Shown here one piece after another: positions 53,696 to 62,501 of a stretch of 64,000 nucleotides of DNA. Each line of letters starts with the position of its first letter. The first letter of the stretch is position 1. A program made the translations under genes and the position numbers. The notes under the pieces are model-generated. The model made no database searches. It saw only the letters and a program-made list of their open reading frames with translations, and was not told the DNA's origin. Source of the DNA: Sphingomonas bacterium (lineage in GTDB: Bacteria > Pseudomonadota > Alphaproteobacteria > Sphingomonadales > Sphingomonadaceae); assembly GCF_903642285.1 (NCBI RefSeq), contig NZ_CAHJWJ010000002.1, positions 62,001 through 126,000 of the forward strand. Reading direction: 5' to 3'.

Positions 53696-56146
53696 ATGCG
53701 AACCGTACGTCGTTTCGGTTTAGCGATTACGCTCTTTCTGTCCTGTATATCCGTGACAGTGTTCGCGATGGATATTGACCAGCAGCAAGTCGATCCCGGC
53801 ATCGCTGATGCGCGAGCAGCTATGCTAGTCGATCCAGGTGCCGCGCTAAAGATAGCTCGCTCCGCTTATGGCCGCGCAGTGATTATTCACAACGCGGCGG
53901 ACCGCAGCCTTGCTATCGCTACAGCGGCTTGGCTTGAAGGCGAAGCGCTCAACCGACTTGGCAATCCAGACGCCGCGACACCTTTAGTGGATCAAGCATT
54001 ATCTATCGTGGATAGGATACCGCATACCGATAAATTAAAAGCCGAGATTTTACTGACCAGTGGAAGTATCGCGGGCGCGACGGGGCAGGTATCGACGGCA
54101 CTGGCTAAGTTCCAATCAGCCTATACAATTTTCCGGCGGTTGAATGACAGCCGGAATACGGCAGTCAGCTTATTATGTATCGCATCACTCTACAGCGACG
54201 CAAATGATAACCTATCGTCATTGAAATACCTTAATCAAGCTTCCGACGTTTATCGCGGAGATGACAACATGCTGTTGTCAATCTACAACAATAGCGGTTC
54301 GAATCTTCAAGATATCGGTCGGCTCGCCGAAGCTGAGGCTCAGTATCAGAAAGCATTGACACTGGCTCGTAAACTCAAGAGTCCATTGCTTCAAGCGCGG
54401 GTTTTAGGCAATATAGGACGGGTGCGCTTAAAGAACGACGATACCGAACGAGCTGCCGCCGCGGTCGGTGACGCAATGCGATTGGCTGATAGCGGCGAGG
54501 CGGCAGTATGGAAGCCCCAGCTGCTCGCAATTGCCGCACAAATCGCACTGCAGCGGCATGACTATGTAGAGGCGAGAGCGCTGATCGCCGAGCGGTTTAG
54601 CGGCGTAAATCTCAGGACGACGACGCTGTCCTTCCGTGAAGCGCATCAGACAGCGTACGAGACCTATCGCGCCCTCGGCGACACCGAGCAGGCGCTGGTG
54701 CATCTGGCAGCGCTCAAGCGGCTCGATGACAAGGCGACGGCGCTTGCGACGTCGACCAGTACCGCATTGATGGCCGCCCGGTTCGATTTTGCGAACCAGG
54801 AGCTGCGTATTACCAAGCTGAAATACGACGAGGGTCAGCGGGCGGTCGCATACGAACGCGCGAACGCGCAGGCGCAGCGCTACATGTTTCTCGGCGGCGC
54901 CTTTGCTACCGCCATCGTCATCGGACTGTTGGTCTTCGCCCTCGTCACGGGCCGCCGCAGCCGGCTGCGCGTCGATGCAGCCAACGAGGTTCTGGCGCAG
55001 ACCAACGCCGCGCTCGGCAAGGCGCTGGCGGCGAAGACCGAGTTCCTGGCGACCACCAGCCACGAAATCCGAACGCCGCTGAACGGTATTCTCGGCATGA
55101 CGCAGGTCATGTTGGCCGATGCGGCGATCGGGGGCGATACACGCGACCGGCTCGGGATCGTCCATAGCGCGGGGATCACGATGCGTGCGCTGGTCGATGA
55201 CATCCTGGATGTCGCGAAGATGGAGACGGGCAACCTGACCATCGAACGCGCGCCGTTCGACCTGGCCGCGACGATCCGCGATGCGACCCGGCTATGGGAC
55301 GGTCAGGCGACGGCCAAGGGCATCGCATTCTCGTGCGATCTCGATCGTTGTCCGCAGATGATCGAAGGTGACGCGGCGCGGGTCAGGCAGATCGTGTTCA
55401 ACCTGCTGTCCAACGCGCTGAAATTCACGCCGGCGGGTACCATCGCGCTGGTCGTCGAAACCGATGGCGACGATCGGTACCGGATCGCGATCACCGACAC
55501 CGGGATCGGCATTCCGGCGGACAAGACCGATCAGATCTTCGAATCCTTTCGCCAGGCGGATGCCGGTACGACTCGCCAGTTCGGCGGAACCGGCCTCGGC
55601 CTCGCGATTTGCCGCAACCTCGCGCGGGCCATGGGCGGCGATATCGCGGTCGACAGCATTCCGGGCGAGGGATCGACGTTCAGTGTCCTCCTGCCGCTCG
55701 TGCGCGCGCTGATGCCCACCGCGAGCGAGACGATCGGGCAAAGCGGCTCCGGTATCCTGATCGTCGACCGCAATCCGATCAGCCGGGCGATGCTGCGCGC
55801 CCTGCTGATACCGCGATCGGGCATTGTCACTTTCGCGTCGTCGGCAGCGGACGCGCGGGAAAGCTTGCTGCGCATGCAGGTCGCGCATGTGCTGATCGAC
55901 GATTCGACGATACGCGGCGAAGCCGATCCACTCGCCGCCACGACCCTGCTGGCCGAGACGGCGCGTGCGGGGGGCACGAAGACGGCGTTGCTATGGCCGG
56001 TCGTCGCAGTGCAAGAACGGGCGGAACTGATGGCTACCGGAATCGACCTTCTCATCGCGAAGCCGGTCAGCGGATCGGCGCTCGTCGATCAGCTGTTCGG
56101 TTCATCGGCACCCGCAATCGAGAATTTCGTTTCACGTGCAGCATGA
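53696..56146 (+). CDS. TPR-containing hybrid histidine kinase
   Basis: About 816-818 residues; the start is GTG-GTG-ATG and I use the ATG. A signal peptide (FGLAITLFLSCISVTVFA) precedes a periplasmic TPR-type helical sensor (about 25-380), then one membrane segment (MFLGGAFATAIVIGLLVFAL near 398-417). The kinase core follows: phospho-acceptor His456 in ATTSHEIRTPLNG, N box IVFNLLSNALKF, ITDTGIGIP and GGTGLGLAI. A C-terminal receiver-like domain (about 685-800) keeps Asp in IVDRNP, Asp in VLIDDST and Lys in LIAKPV but is otherwise divergent. Codons up to about 54450 are AT-richer, with at least eight TTA leucines. It probably passes phosphate to the stand-alone receiver at 56213. Confidence 0.88.
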   Translation: MRTVRRFGLAITLFLSCISVTVFAMDIDQQQVDPGIADARAAMLVDPGAALKIARSAYGRAVIIHNAADRSLAIATAAWLEGEALNRLGNPDAATPLVDQALSIVDRIPHTDKLKAEILLTSGSIAGATGQVSTALAKFQSAYTIFRRLNDSRNTAVSLLCIASLYSDANDNLSSLKYLNQASDVYRGDDNMLLSIYNNSGSNLQDIGRLAEAEAQYQKALTLARKLKSPLLQARVLGNIGRVRLKNDDTERAAAAVGDAMRLADSGEAAVWKPQLLAIAAQIALQRHDYVEARALIAERFSGVNLRTTTLSFREAHQTAYETYRALGDTEQALVHLAALKRLDDKATALATSTSTALMAARFDFANQELRITKLKYDEGQRAVAYERANAQAQRYMFLGGAFATAIVIGLLVFALVTGRRSRLRVDAANEVLAQTNAALGKALAAKTEFLATTSHEIRTPLNGILGMTQVMLADAAIGGDTRDRLGIVHSAGITMRALVDDILDVAKMETGNLTIERAPFDLAATIRDATRLWDGQATAKGIAFSCDLDRCPQMIEGDAARVRQIVFNLLSNALKFTPAGTIALVVETDGDDRYRIAITDTGIGIPADKTDQIFESFRQADAGTTRQFGGTGLGLAICRNLARAMGGDIAVDSIPGEGSTFSVLLPLVRALMPTASETIGQSGSGILIVDRNPISRAMLRALLIPRSGIVTFASSAADARESLLRMQVAHVLIDDSTIRGEADPLAATTLLAETARAGGTKTALLWPVVAVQERAELMATGIDLLIAKPVSGSALVDQLFGSSAPAIENFVSRAA

Positions 56147-56212
56147 CGTCATAGCGCTCACTGATATGATACTCTATGGATCGCCTACCGTCAGCAATGA
56201 AAAGCAACGGAT

Positions 56213-56602
56213 ATGAACGTACTTTTCATCGAAGATGATCGGATGAACCGGCGGGTCGTGAAGGACATGCTGGACGTTGCTGGCGCGACCATGACGGAGG
56301 CGGACAGCGCGGAGGAGGGGCTGCGGCTGCTCGATCAGAATGATTACGCCATGCTTCTGGTCGATTTGCGGATGCCCGGCATGGACGGCCTGACCGCCAT
56401 CGGCCATATCCGCGCGCGCACCGACGCGAAGGCCGGCGTTCCGATCATCGTCGTCACCGCGGATGCCGCGCTGGACCTTCGCGATCAGTGTCTGGCGGCG
56501 GGGGCGGACGAGGTGCTGTTCAAACCGGTTGCGATGGACGCGCTGTTCGACGCGATGGGACGAATCCTCGCGCGTGCCGCCGATGGCGGAACGATCGTCT
56601 GA
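56213..56602 (+). CDS. Stand-alone receiver (CheY-like response regulator)
   Basis: 129 residues, one receiver domain and no output domain. The acidic pocket is Glu7-Asp8-Asp9, the phosphorylation site Asp51 in LLVDLRMPGMDG, Thr82 in VVTAD and Lys104 in LFKPV. Being 66 nt downstream of the hybrid kinase, it is the likely phosphate acceptor, either as a shuttle to a phosphotransfer protein or by direct protein binding (inference, as no HPt is visible here). Confidence 0.9.
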   Translation: MNVLFIEDDRMNRRVVKDMLDVAGATMTEADSAEEGLRLLDQNDYAMLLVDLRMPGMDGLTAIGHIRARTDAKAGVPIIVVTADAALDLRDQCLAAGADEVLFKPVAMDALFDAMGRILARAADGGTIV

Positions 56603-56642
56603 ACGCTAACGATCGGCGGCACCATCGATGCCGCCGACGGAC

Positions 56643-57248
56643 TTACTTCGGCAGGACGACGCTCGGTCCGATCGTCGCGACGACCTTGTGCGCGTCGAAC
56701 GCACGGATATCGCCTTGCGGGATTGCGCCGTGACGCATCACGATCTCCGCGGTCGCCTGGAACCGGTCGATCGTCTGCACGTCGAAATCGTCGCCGAATC
56801 CGCCAAAGCCGCCGAACCCGCCATAACCGAACCCGCCGCCGAAACGACGCCAGCCATAACCGCGGCCGTAGAAATTCCACGACGGACCCCAATAGCCACC
56901 GAAGCCGCCATAGCCCCATGGGCCACCGAGGCCGGGCGTGGCGTAGGTCCGCGATTGCAGTTTCGTATCGCGGTCGGCCATCAGGAAATAGTCATAGCCC
57001 TGTTCGAGCGTCAGCTGCGCCGCGCGGAAGAACAGATAGCGCTCGACCGTGTCGCGCGACGTCACGCTGTTGCCGGCAAAGCTGACGAGGAAGCGGCCGG
57101 GCTCGATCTGCCGATCGCTATAGCCCTGGCGTTCGAAGCCTCGTCCGGTTGCAGGGCGGAACGTGGTTTCGGTCGCGCAACCCGCGACCATCAGCGTGCT
57201 CGACGCAAGCGCTGCAAACATGATCTTGCGACCGATTGAGAAAGCCAT
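56643..57248 (-). CDS. CC0125/CC1285-type lipoprotein
   Basis: 201 residues. A signal with lipobox LMVAGC (Cys24) makes it a lipoprotein. Family elements are RFLVSFAGNSVTSRDTVERYL (core FAGNSVTSRDTVERY) near 52-67 and FRAAQLTLEQGYDYFLM near 74. A Gly/Tyr/Trp-rich low-complexity stretch (about 105-150, with GFGYGGFGGFGGFG) follows, then a final domain VQTIDRFQATAEIVM. The family is known from Caulobacter and sphingomonads but has no assigned function. It is convergent with the receiver gene. Confidence 0.75.
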   Translation of the reverse strand: MAFSIGRKIMFAALASSTLMVAGCATETTFRPATGRGFERQGYSDRQIEPGRFLVSFAGNSVTSRDTVERYLFFRAAQLTLEQGYDYFLMADRDTKLQSRTYATPGLGGPWGYGGFGGYWGPSWNFYGRGYGWRRFGGGFGYGGFGGFGGFGDDFDVQTIDRFQATAEIVMRHGAIPQGDIRAFDAHKVVATIGPSVVLPK

Positions 57249-57459
57249 GTGTCATCTCCGTCCGGGTACCAATGCGGTGGATGGTTCCGTATTGGCTATG
57301 AGATGTGGAACGACCGATGAACGACTTCGCTCCGTGAACGATTATTCATCGCCCGGCCGACGATGGTAGAGCGTGCCGAATGCCGCGGGACCGGCGCTGT
57401 GTCAGGCACCCAGCAAATGCAGCGCGATGTCGCATGCCCACGCAACGCGCCGGTGTAGG

Positions 57460-57821
57460 ATGCGAAACATGACTGTCGGCGCGACCTGTCCGGAGCGGAG
57501 CAGGCTGGTCATGCCTCCGCCCGAGATCGCTGCCACGCTGAGCGTGCTTGGCGGCAGATGGAAAAATCCTGATCCTCTGGCAGCTGCTTGCGCGCACGTG
57601 CCGCTTCAATGAGCTTCGGCGTGCCATCCCCCGGTATCAGCCAGCACATGCTCACCTCCAGCCTGCGCGAGCTGGAGGACGAGGGGATCCTTTATCGGCA
57701 GGTGTTCGCGGAAGTGCCGCCGCACGTCGAGTACCGGCTCACCCCACATGGCACGACTCTGGGCGAGGTGCTTCGGGCGATGGCGGAGTGGGGCGGCACG
57801 CATTTTGCCCGTGCTCGATGA
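57460..57821 (+). pseudogene. HxlR-family regulator interrupted by two +1 frameshifts
   Basis: Read across frames, this encodes a typical HxlR winged-helix regulator: EIAATLSVLGGRWK, then ILILWQLLARTCRFNELRRAIP, then GISQHMLTSSLRELEDEGILYRQVF and VPPHVEYRLTPHGTTLGEVL, each under its own frame. The first break is in a run of five A after TGG (57559 region), where four would keep frame; the second is in a run of five C in the GCCATCCCCCGG region (57626-57634), where four would. Both are single-base insertions in homopolymers, so either the gene is dead or these are sequencing errors. The start is ATG 57460 or 57469; the latter has AGGA 8 nt ahead. Confidence 0.75.
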
Positions 57822-57968
57822 TAGGACGTGCGCCGACGGGTGCAGCCCTCCTGCGGATCGATGTCGTAGCACGCGGCCCATTGCCGCCCCCGTGATGGCC
57901 CCTCCGCCCCCTCGATCGCCATCGAGGCCGCGATGGCCGCGGGATCGAGACACCAAAGGAGGTCGGAC

Positions 57969-58139
57969 ATGCCGATCATCGGCATCTTCGAGAAGACCGG
58001 CAACGCATGCACCGGCGCGATCACCCACGCCCAGCGTCAGGCCGAGGGCGTCCGCATCGCTCCCGAGGAGAACCGCGTTAGCGAAGACGTCCCCAGCCAC
58101 GGGATTTCCGGGATCGTGTATGATACGTGTCGACCATGA
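57969..58139 (+). pseudogene. Truncated DUF736-like remnant
   Basis: A 56-residue frame starting MPIIGIFEKTGNACTGAITH, which resembles the N-terminal half of DUF736 proteins (usually about 100 residues, M-x-x-I-G-x-F-x-x-x-x-x-G-F-x-G-x-I). EENRVSEDVPSHGI would correspond to the following A-P-D/S-H-R-V part, after which similarity stops. A perfect Shine-Dalgarno stretch (AAAGGAGG, 57955-57962) remains. DUF736 genes are carried mainly by conjugative plasmids and ICEs of alphaproteobacteria. The stop overlaps the WYL gene start as ATGA. Confidence 0.5.
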
Positions 58140-58825
58140 CCCGTGCCGAGCGCCTGTTTGCGGTTCTGCAATGTCTGCGCCGCCACCGCTTTCCGGTGAG
58201 CGCCGCGTCGCTTGCCGCCGAGCTTAGCGTCAGCGTGCGGTCGATCTATCGCGATATCGCCAGCCTGCGGACTCAAGGTGCCACCATCGAGGGGGAGGCG
58301 GGGATCGGCTTCGTCCTCAAGCCGGGGTTTCTGCTGCCGCCGCTGATGTTCAGTGAGGACGAGGTCGAAGCGATCGTGTTCGGCGCGCGCTGGGTCGCGA
58401 TGCGCGGTGATCGCCGCCTCGCGCATTCGGGCAAGAGCGCGCTCGCCAAGATCGTCGCCGTGCTGCCGCCCGAGCTTCGTGAGGAGGCGGACCTGTCGTT
58501 CCTCCTAGTCGGGCCTGACGATGCGATCACAAGCGATGAGCCTCACCTTCCGCTGATCCGCGATGCGATCCGGCGCGAACGCCCCCTCACGATCACCTAC
58601 GTCGATGCGGCGGCCGGCTCGACCGAACGTAACGTCTGGCCCATCGCTTTGGCTTATTTCGATCGCGCGCGGATCATCATCGCATGGTGCGAACTGCGAC
58701 AGACGTTTCGCCACTTCCGGACCGACCGCGCGACGATCCTCGCTGTCGGCCAGAAGCGCTATCCACGACGCCGCGCGCAGCTCGTTGCCGAGTGGCGTCG
58801 CCTGGAAGGGGTACCGTCGCCGTAG
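58136..58825 (+). CDS. YafY-type HTH/WYL-domain transcriptional regulator
   Basis: 229 residues. The N-terminal HTH_11 is RAERLFAVLQCLRRHRFPVS with AASLAAELSVSVRSIYRDIASL at about 3-47 (a deoR-like SxRSIYRDI recognition helix). A WYL-type domain follows, with RPLTITYVDAAAG near 147 and NVWPIALAYFDRARIIIAWCELR near 165 (core WPIALAYFDRARIIIAWC). WYL domains sense nucleic acids or small ligands. The likely target is the SRPBCC gene downstream. I prefer ATG 58136 to the GTG at 58127. Confidence 0.85.
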   Translation: MTRAERLFAVLQCLRRHRFPVSAASLAAELSVSVRSIYRDIASLRTQGATIEGEAGIGFVLKPGFLLPPLMFSEDEVEAIVFGARWVAMRGDRRLAHSGKSALAKIVAVLPPELREEADLSFLLVGPDDAITSDEPHLPLIRDAIRRERPLTITYVDAAAGSTERNVWPIALAYFDRARIIIAWCELRQTFRHFRTDRATILAVGQKRYPRRRAQLVAEWRRLEGVPSP

Positions 58826-58900
58826 CGATCGACTCTATCATGCTGACAGTTTCTGTCGCAGCCGGGGCGTAGGCTGACCGTCTCTTTCAAGGGAACGCCG

Positions 58901-59320
58901 ATGCTCCAATATTCCCACATGACGACTACCGACCTGTCGGCTGAGCTGTTGTTCACGGCTATCGCCGCGATCGAACGCTGGCCGGAATGGGATCACGAAC
59001 TTGAATGGGCCCGGATATCGGGCGAGGTGCGCGTCGGCGCGCCCTTCACGCTGAAGCCCAAGCGCGGCCCCCAAGTCGCGATGGCGGTTGTCGATATGCA
59101 GCGTCCGACTCGCTTTTCCGATCTTGCGCGCCTGCCGCTGGCCCGGATGCGCACCGACCACCAGTTTGCGTCGAGTGGCACCGTAACGACGGTTACGGTA
59201 ACCATCTCCATATCCGGGCCGCTCGCGTTCGTTTGGGACCGCGTCGTTGCCCGCAAGCAGGCGGCGGGTGCGCAGGTGCAGACGGCCGCGTTCCTCGCTT
59301 TCGCGCGCGCTTTGGCATGA
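58901..59320 (+). CDS. SRPBCC (START-like) family protein
   Basis: 139 residues. The helix-grip fold is suggested by LSAELLFTAIAAIERWPEW, then WARISGEVRVGAPFTLKPK, a central strand set, a GTVTTVTVTISISGPLAFVW strand and a long C-terminal helix. These proteins bind hydrophobic ligands or act as cyclases or dehydratases. The N-terminus MLQYSHMTTTDLSAE allows ATG 58901 or the internal ATG at 58919. A common partner of YafY/WYL and HxlR regulators in accessory regions. Ligand unknown. Confidence 0.7.
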   Translation: MLQYSHMTTTDLSAELLFTAIAAIERWPEWDHELEWARISGEVRVGAPFTLKPKRGPQVAMAVVDMQRPTRFSDLARLPLARMRTDHQFASSGTVTTVTVTISISGPLAFVWDRVVARKQAAGAQVQTAAFLAFARALA

Positions 59321-59514
59321 AGCCCCGCCCGGCGCGGTCCGGCCCCGGCTACGCATAGGCCGGCAGCGATCCTCCTCGGAACCCTGCGTATATCCGTGCG
59401 TAGCCCGTGCGGTGGCCTATTGCTCTCGCCGGCAGAAATGAGCGTCATGGTATTCGCCATGCGTAAGGCTCGCGATCCCATTCCCGAGGCTGCGGCATGT
59501 GAAGGACCCTGACG

Positions 59515-60264
59515 ATGGTGGCATTCGATCAAGTCGAACCGACGATGGCAGAGCCCAGACTATGGCGGCGCGTGGCGTTGAGAAGCGGCCTCGCCGCTCT
59601 GGTTGCAGTAGCGGTGCCACGCCACGCCGCGGCAGCGGGCGGCTCATTGGCGAAGCCCGGGTCCGGCGTACATCCCGACGAATCGACGGACCGCGTCGCG
59701 ATTACCGACGTGATCATGCTCGAGCGCTGGGCAAGAGAAACCCACAACGCCGAAGTCGCAACTTCGTGTTACCATCCTGATGCGTGGGTCGAAGTCTCCT
59801 GGTTCAAAGGCACGGCGTCGGCGTTCATCGAGACGGGAAAGCGCGAGCCGTCAGATACGGTCAACTTCGATTCGATGAGTCCTCCCGTCATCTGGGTACG
59901 GAACGGCCGGGCGATCGCCGAAACCTCCTGTGCCGTCCATACCGTCCTGGCTCTGGACGGCATCGACGTCATCAACATCAGCTATACCCGTCTGCTATGG
60001 CGTCTCCAGAACGTCGCCGGTCGATGGCTGATTTCCGGTTTGCGGGGGATCTACATCCGGGACACGTTGGCTGCCTGCGGGCCGAACCAGGACGTCAAGG
60101 TCGACGAAAGCAAACTCGCCGGTTTCAGGGCATCCTATCGCTACCTGAGCTACGTGCTCGCGGCGAGCGGCCGACCCGCGCGCGACGATCTTCCGGGCGT
60201 GGATCGCCCCGAAACGGTCGATGCCTTGCGGGCGGCAGAACGCCGGTGGCTGGAGCAGGTCTGA
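59515..60264 (+). CDS. Exported NTF2-like (SnoaL-type) protein, first of a tandem pair
   Basis: 249 residues. An N-terminal signal-like segment (LRSGLAALVAVAVPRHAAAAG, given by its LAALVAVAVP core) with preceding arginines points to export. A cone-shaped SnoaL-like domain starts DRVAITDVIMLERWARE near 61, continues through YHPDAWVEVSWFKG and VHTVLALDGIDVINISY, and ends WLISGLRGIYIRDTL near 180. A C-terminal part RPARDDLPGVDRPETVDALR follows. Family members include ring hydroxylation small subunits, ketosteroid isomerases and dehydratases; no function can be assigned. It is a close paralogue of the next gene. Confidence 0.7.
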   Translation: MVAFDQVEPTMAEPRLWRRVALRSGLAALVAVAVPRHAAAAGGSLAKPGSGVHPDESTDRVAITDVIMLERWARETHNAEVATSCYHPDAWVEVSWFKGTASAFIETGKREPSDTVNFDSMSPPVIWVRNGRAIAETSCAVHTVLALDGIDVINISYTRLLWRLQNVAGRWLISGLRGIYIRDTLAACGPNQDVKVDESKLAGFRASYRYLSYVLAASGRPARDDLPGVDRPETVDALRAAERRWLEQV

Positions 60265-60364
60265 TGCAAGGTCGGCGGCGCGGGCGGCACATGGTCGATG
60301 GCCCGTGCCGAGCTGCGATCCGCTTGCCGATGTCCGTACCGATCGCTTGTTTCTTGAGCGCCCC

Positions 60365-61012
60365 GTGACCCTTTCCTCGCACGAGGCTCTCGATCGGCTT
60401 GCCGTCACTGACATGATCGTACGCGAGCGCGCGGCTCGCGATGCGGGGTTGTGGTCGGACATGGGCGCGTTCTACCATCAGGACTCGACCGTCGACATAT
60501 CATGGTTCACCGGCAGCGGCGTGCAGTTCACGGCTGCCACCCGGGAAGCGGCGGGCGGTCCCCTTTATACGTTCCACCAAATGGGCGCATCGGCCGTAAC
60601 GGTCCTGCGTGATCGCGCATTGGTCGATTCGAACTGTACGGTACACGCATTCACGGCGGTGGACGGCGTCGATGTCGATGTCGTCAGCTACTGCCGTTTG
60701 CAGTGGCGCGCGCAGCGCGACGGCGCGCACTGGCTGATTGCCGGCTTGCGCTCGATCTACATACGCGACGTGCTTGCAGCGGTGAACCCGCAGCAAGTGC
60801 CCGAACTGGACCTCGCGCTGCTGGCAGGGTTCCGGCCGTCGTATCGCCACATCGCCTATCTGGCGGAGAAGAGCGGATCGACGGTCCGCGACGATCTCCC
60901 GGGTGTCGATCGGCCCGAAACCGTTGTCGCGTTGCGCGCAGGCGAACGGATGTGGCTGACGCAAGAAAGAATCGGAGCGTATGATGGAGAAGTATACCTG
61001 CCGAACCCGTAA
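60365..61012 (+). CDS. NTF2-like (SnoaL-type) protein, second of the pair
   Basis: About 215 residues from GTG 60365; the frame is open upstream but lacks a good ATG, so the start is uncertain. It parallels its neighbour along the whole domain: DRLAVTDMIVRERAARD, FYHQDSTVDISWFTG, CTVHAFTAVDGVDVDVVSY, HWLIAGLRSIYIRDVL and STVRDDLPGVDRPETVVALR. Unlike the first copy it has no signal peptide, and it extends about 15 residues at the C-terminus. Tandem duplication followed by different targeting is the likely history. Possibly an enzyme pair or heteromer; substrate unknown. Confidence 0.7.
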   Translation: MTLSSHEALDRLAVTDMIVRERAARDAGLWSDMGAFYHQDSTVDISWFTGSGVQFTAATREAAGGPLYTFHQMGASAVTVLRDRALVDSNCTVHAFTAVDGVDVDVVSYCRLQWRAQRDGAHWLIAGLRSIYIRDVLAAVNPQQVPELDLALLAGFRPSYRHIAYLAEKSGSTVRDDLPGVDRPETVVALRAGERMWLTQERIGAYDGEVYLPNP

Positions 61013-61219
61013 CCGCCCTCCACCAAATAGACTTGGCTTGATCGTCGTTCATTGCCAGGAAACCGATATCGAGCGCCGAGGAATTTGATATAGGAAGCAG
61101 CTTTTCTGCCGGCTCTTACGTTCGCGTTCCGGTTAACGAACTATAAAATGCACTGTAGCAGCTGATGAGGCTTTCACTGACTTCGAGCCCTTATGTCGGG
61201 CGTGGGCGCAAGATAGGGG

Positions 61220-61350
61220 TGCCCGACCTCATCCCGAACGGCGAGGTGCGCGGCGGCGAGGCGCTCGACCTGATCGAGGCCCGGGGCACCGGCCATCCGG
61301 GCGGCGTCGGCACGCTGCACGCTGGTGCCGCGGTCGGCGTGCTCGCCGCG
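61220..61350 (+). pseudogene. trbB: TrbB (conjugation ATPase) fragment
   Basis: A short frame reads PDLIPNGEVRGGEALDLIEA and on through RGTGHPGGVGTLHAGAAVGVL, which fits the conserved core of TrbB/VirB11-type conjugative ATPases (GEVRG, then T-G-H-P-G-G with the His box). The Walker A domain and the C-terminus are absent and the match fades after GVL, so this is a broken remnant. It sits 120-250 nt beyond the 3' end of tRNA-Asn, a usual landing site for integrative elements. Confidence 0.65.
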
Positions 61351-61467
61351 CCCGCCTACGCCGCAGGCTCCAATATGCCCTGAGGTGCCGCTCCAGTCTA
61401 TCCTTGACTCGAGCCAAGTGCCCGTCGCCAGACGACGGCGGACGAAGTTCGCACTTTCGTTCCGAAT

Positions 61468-61542
61468 TGGCTCCCTGAGTAGGATTCGAACCTACGGCCA
61501 CTCGATTAACAGTCGAGAGCTCTACCGCTGAGCTATCAGGGA
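61468..61542 (-). tRNA. tRNA-Asn (anticodon GTT)
   Basis: The minus strand folds as a complete tRNA: acceptor TCCCTGA pairs with TCAGGGA, the D arm is GCTC-AGCGGTA-GAGC, the anticodon arm CTCGA-CTGTTAA-TCGAG gives GTT, and the T arm is GTAGG-TTCGAAT-CCTAC. The discriminator base is G and CCA is encoded. The conjugation remnant lies on its 3' side. Confidence 0.95.
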
Positions 61543-61699
61543 ATACCGGTGCGGGGGTTCCTATACCTGCGCGGAAGCGCGATGCAAGTCCTGCCAGGGG
61601 GTACGAGGCCGACGCCGCAAAGCCGTGCCGTCGGTCGTCGCCCGGGGGCGACGCGGGCCGCGCTTGGGTGAGTCCGGCCGCAATGTGCGGCTGCCCACC

Positions 61700-62479
61700 C
61701 TACGCGATGAACTGTTCCATCGTGATCCTGTCGTCCAGCGCGTGTTCGGGGTCGAACAACAATGTCAGTTCACGCGCGCGATCCATCGCGACGTCGATCC
61801 GCGCGACGTTGCGGACTTCGCGCTGGTCCGCCACGGCGGAGACGGGGCGCTTGTCGGCGTCGAGCACGCGGATCGCGATGCGCGTCTTGTCGGGCAGGAT
61901 TGCGCCGCGCCAGCGTCGCGGACGGAACGCGCTGATCGGCGTCAGCGCGATCAACGCGGAGCCTAGCGGCAGGATAGGCCCATGCGCGGACAGGTTGTAG
62001 GCGGTCGATCCCGCCGGCGTCGCCGCCAGCAGGCCGTCGCACGCGAGATCGGGCAGCACGATGCGGTCGTTGACCGTCACTTCCAGCCGCGCGGTCTGTC
62101 GCGTCTCGCGCAGCAGCGACACCTCGTTGATCGCGGGCAGCGTATGGATGCGCCCGTCCGCCCCCTCGATCGTCGCGGACAACGGCGTGACCTTGAACGG
62201 TTTCGCACGCGACAGCCGGTCATCGAGGCCGTGGCGACGCCATTCGTTCATCAGAAAGCCGACCGTGCCGAGGTTCATCCCGAACACCGGCACGGCGGGT
62301 CTGCGGCGTTCCAGCATTGCATGCAGCGTCTGCAGCATGAAGCCGTCGCCACCAAGCGCGATGACGACATCGGCATCGTCGACATCGACCCAGTCGGCCG
62401 CGTCCGCCAGTTCTGCCGCCGCGACCTGTGCGGGGGGCGTCGGCGAGGCGACGAGCGCGCGCCGCGGATAGTCGGTCAT
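61700..62479 (-). CDS. nadK: NAD kinase
   Basis: 259 residues. It phosphorylates NAD to NADP in the cytoplasm. The GGDG motif is at 43-46 (VVIALGGDGFMLQ). NEWRRHGL and INEVSLLRET supply the NE/D region near 118, and GSTAYNLSAHGPILP near 157-171 is the conserved family stretch. It lies 22 nt downstream of moaA on the same strand, so both are probably one transcript. Confidence 0.95.
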   Translation of the reverse strand: MTDYPRRALVASPTPPAQVAAAELADAADWVDVDDADVVIALGGDGFMLQTLHAMLERRRPAVPVFGMNLGTVGFLMNEWRRHGLDDRLSRAKPFKVTPLSATIEGADGRIHTLPAINEVSLLRETRQTARLEVTVNDRIVLPDLACDGLLAATPAGSTAYNLSAHGPILPLGSALIALTPISAFRPRRWRGAILPDKTRIAIRVLDADKRPVSAVADQREVRNVARIDVAMDRARELTLLFDPEHALDDRITMEQFIA

Positions 62480-62501
62480 CCGCCCCCCGGCGCGAAGCGA
62501 G

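Noticed and set aside
61384..61467. Possible att site repeat of the tRNA-Asn 3' end
   Set aside because: I could not find a second copy of the tRNA 3' end sequence within the window, so no attachment site is called.
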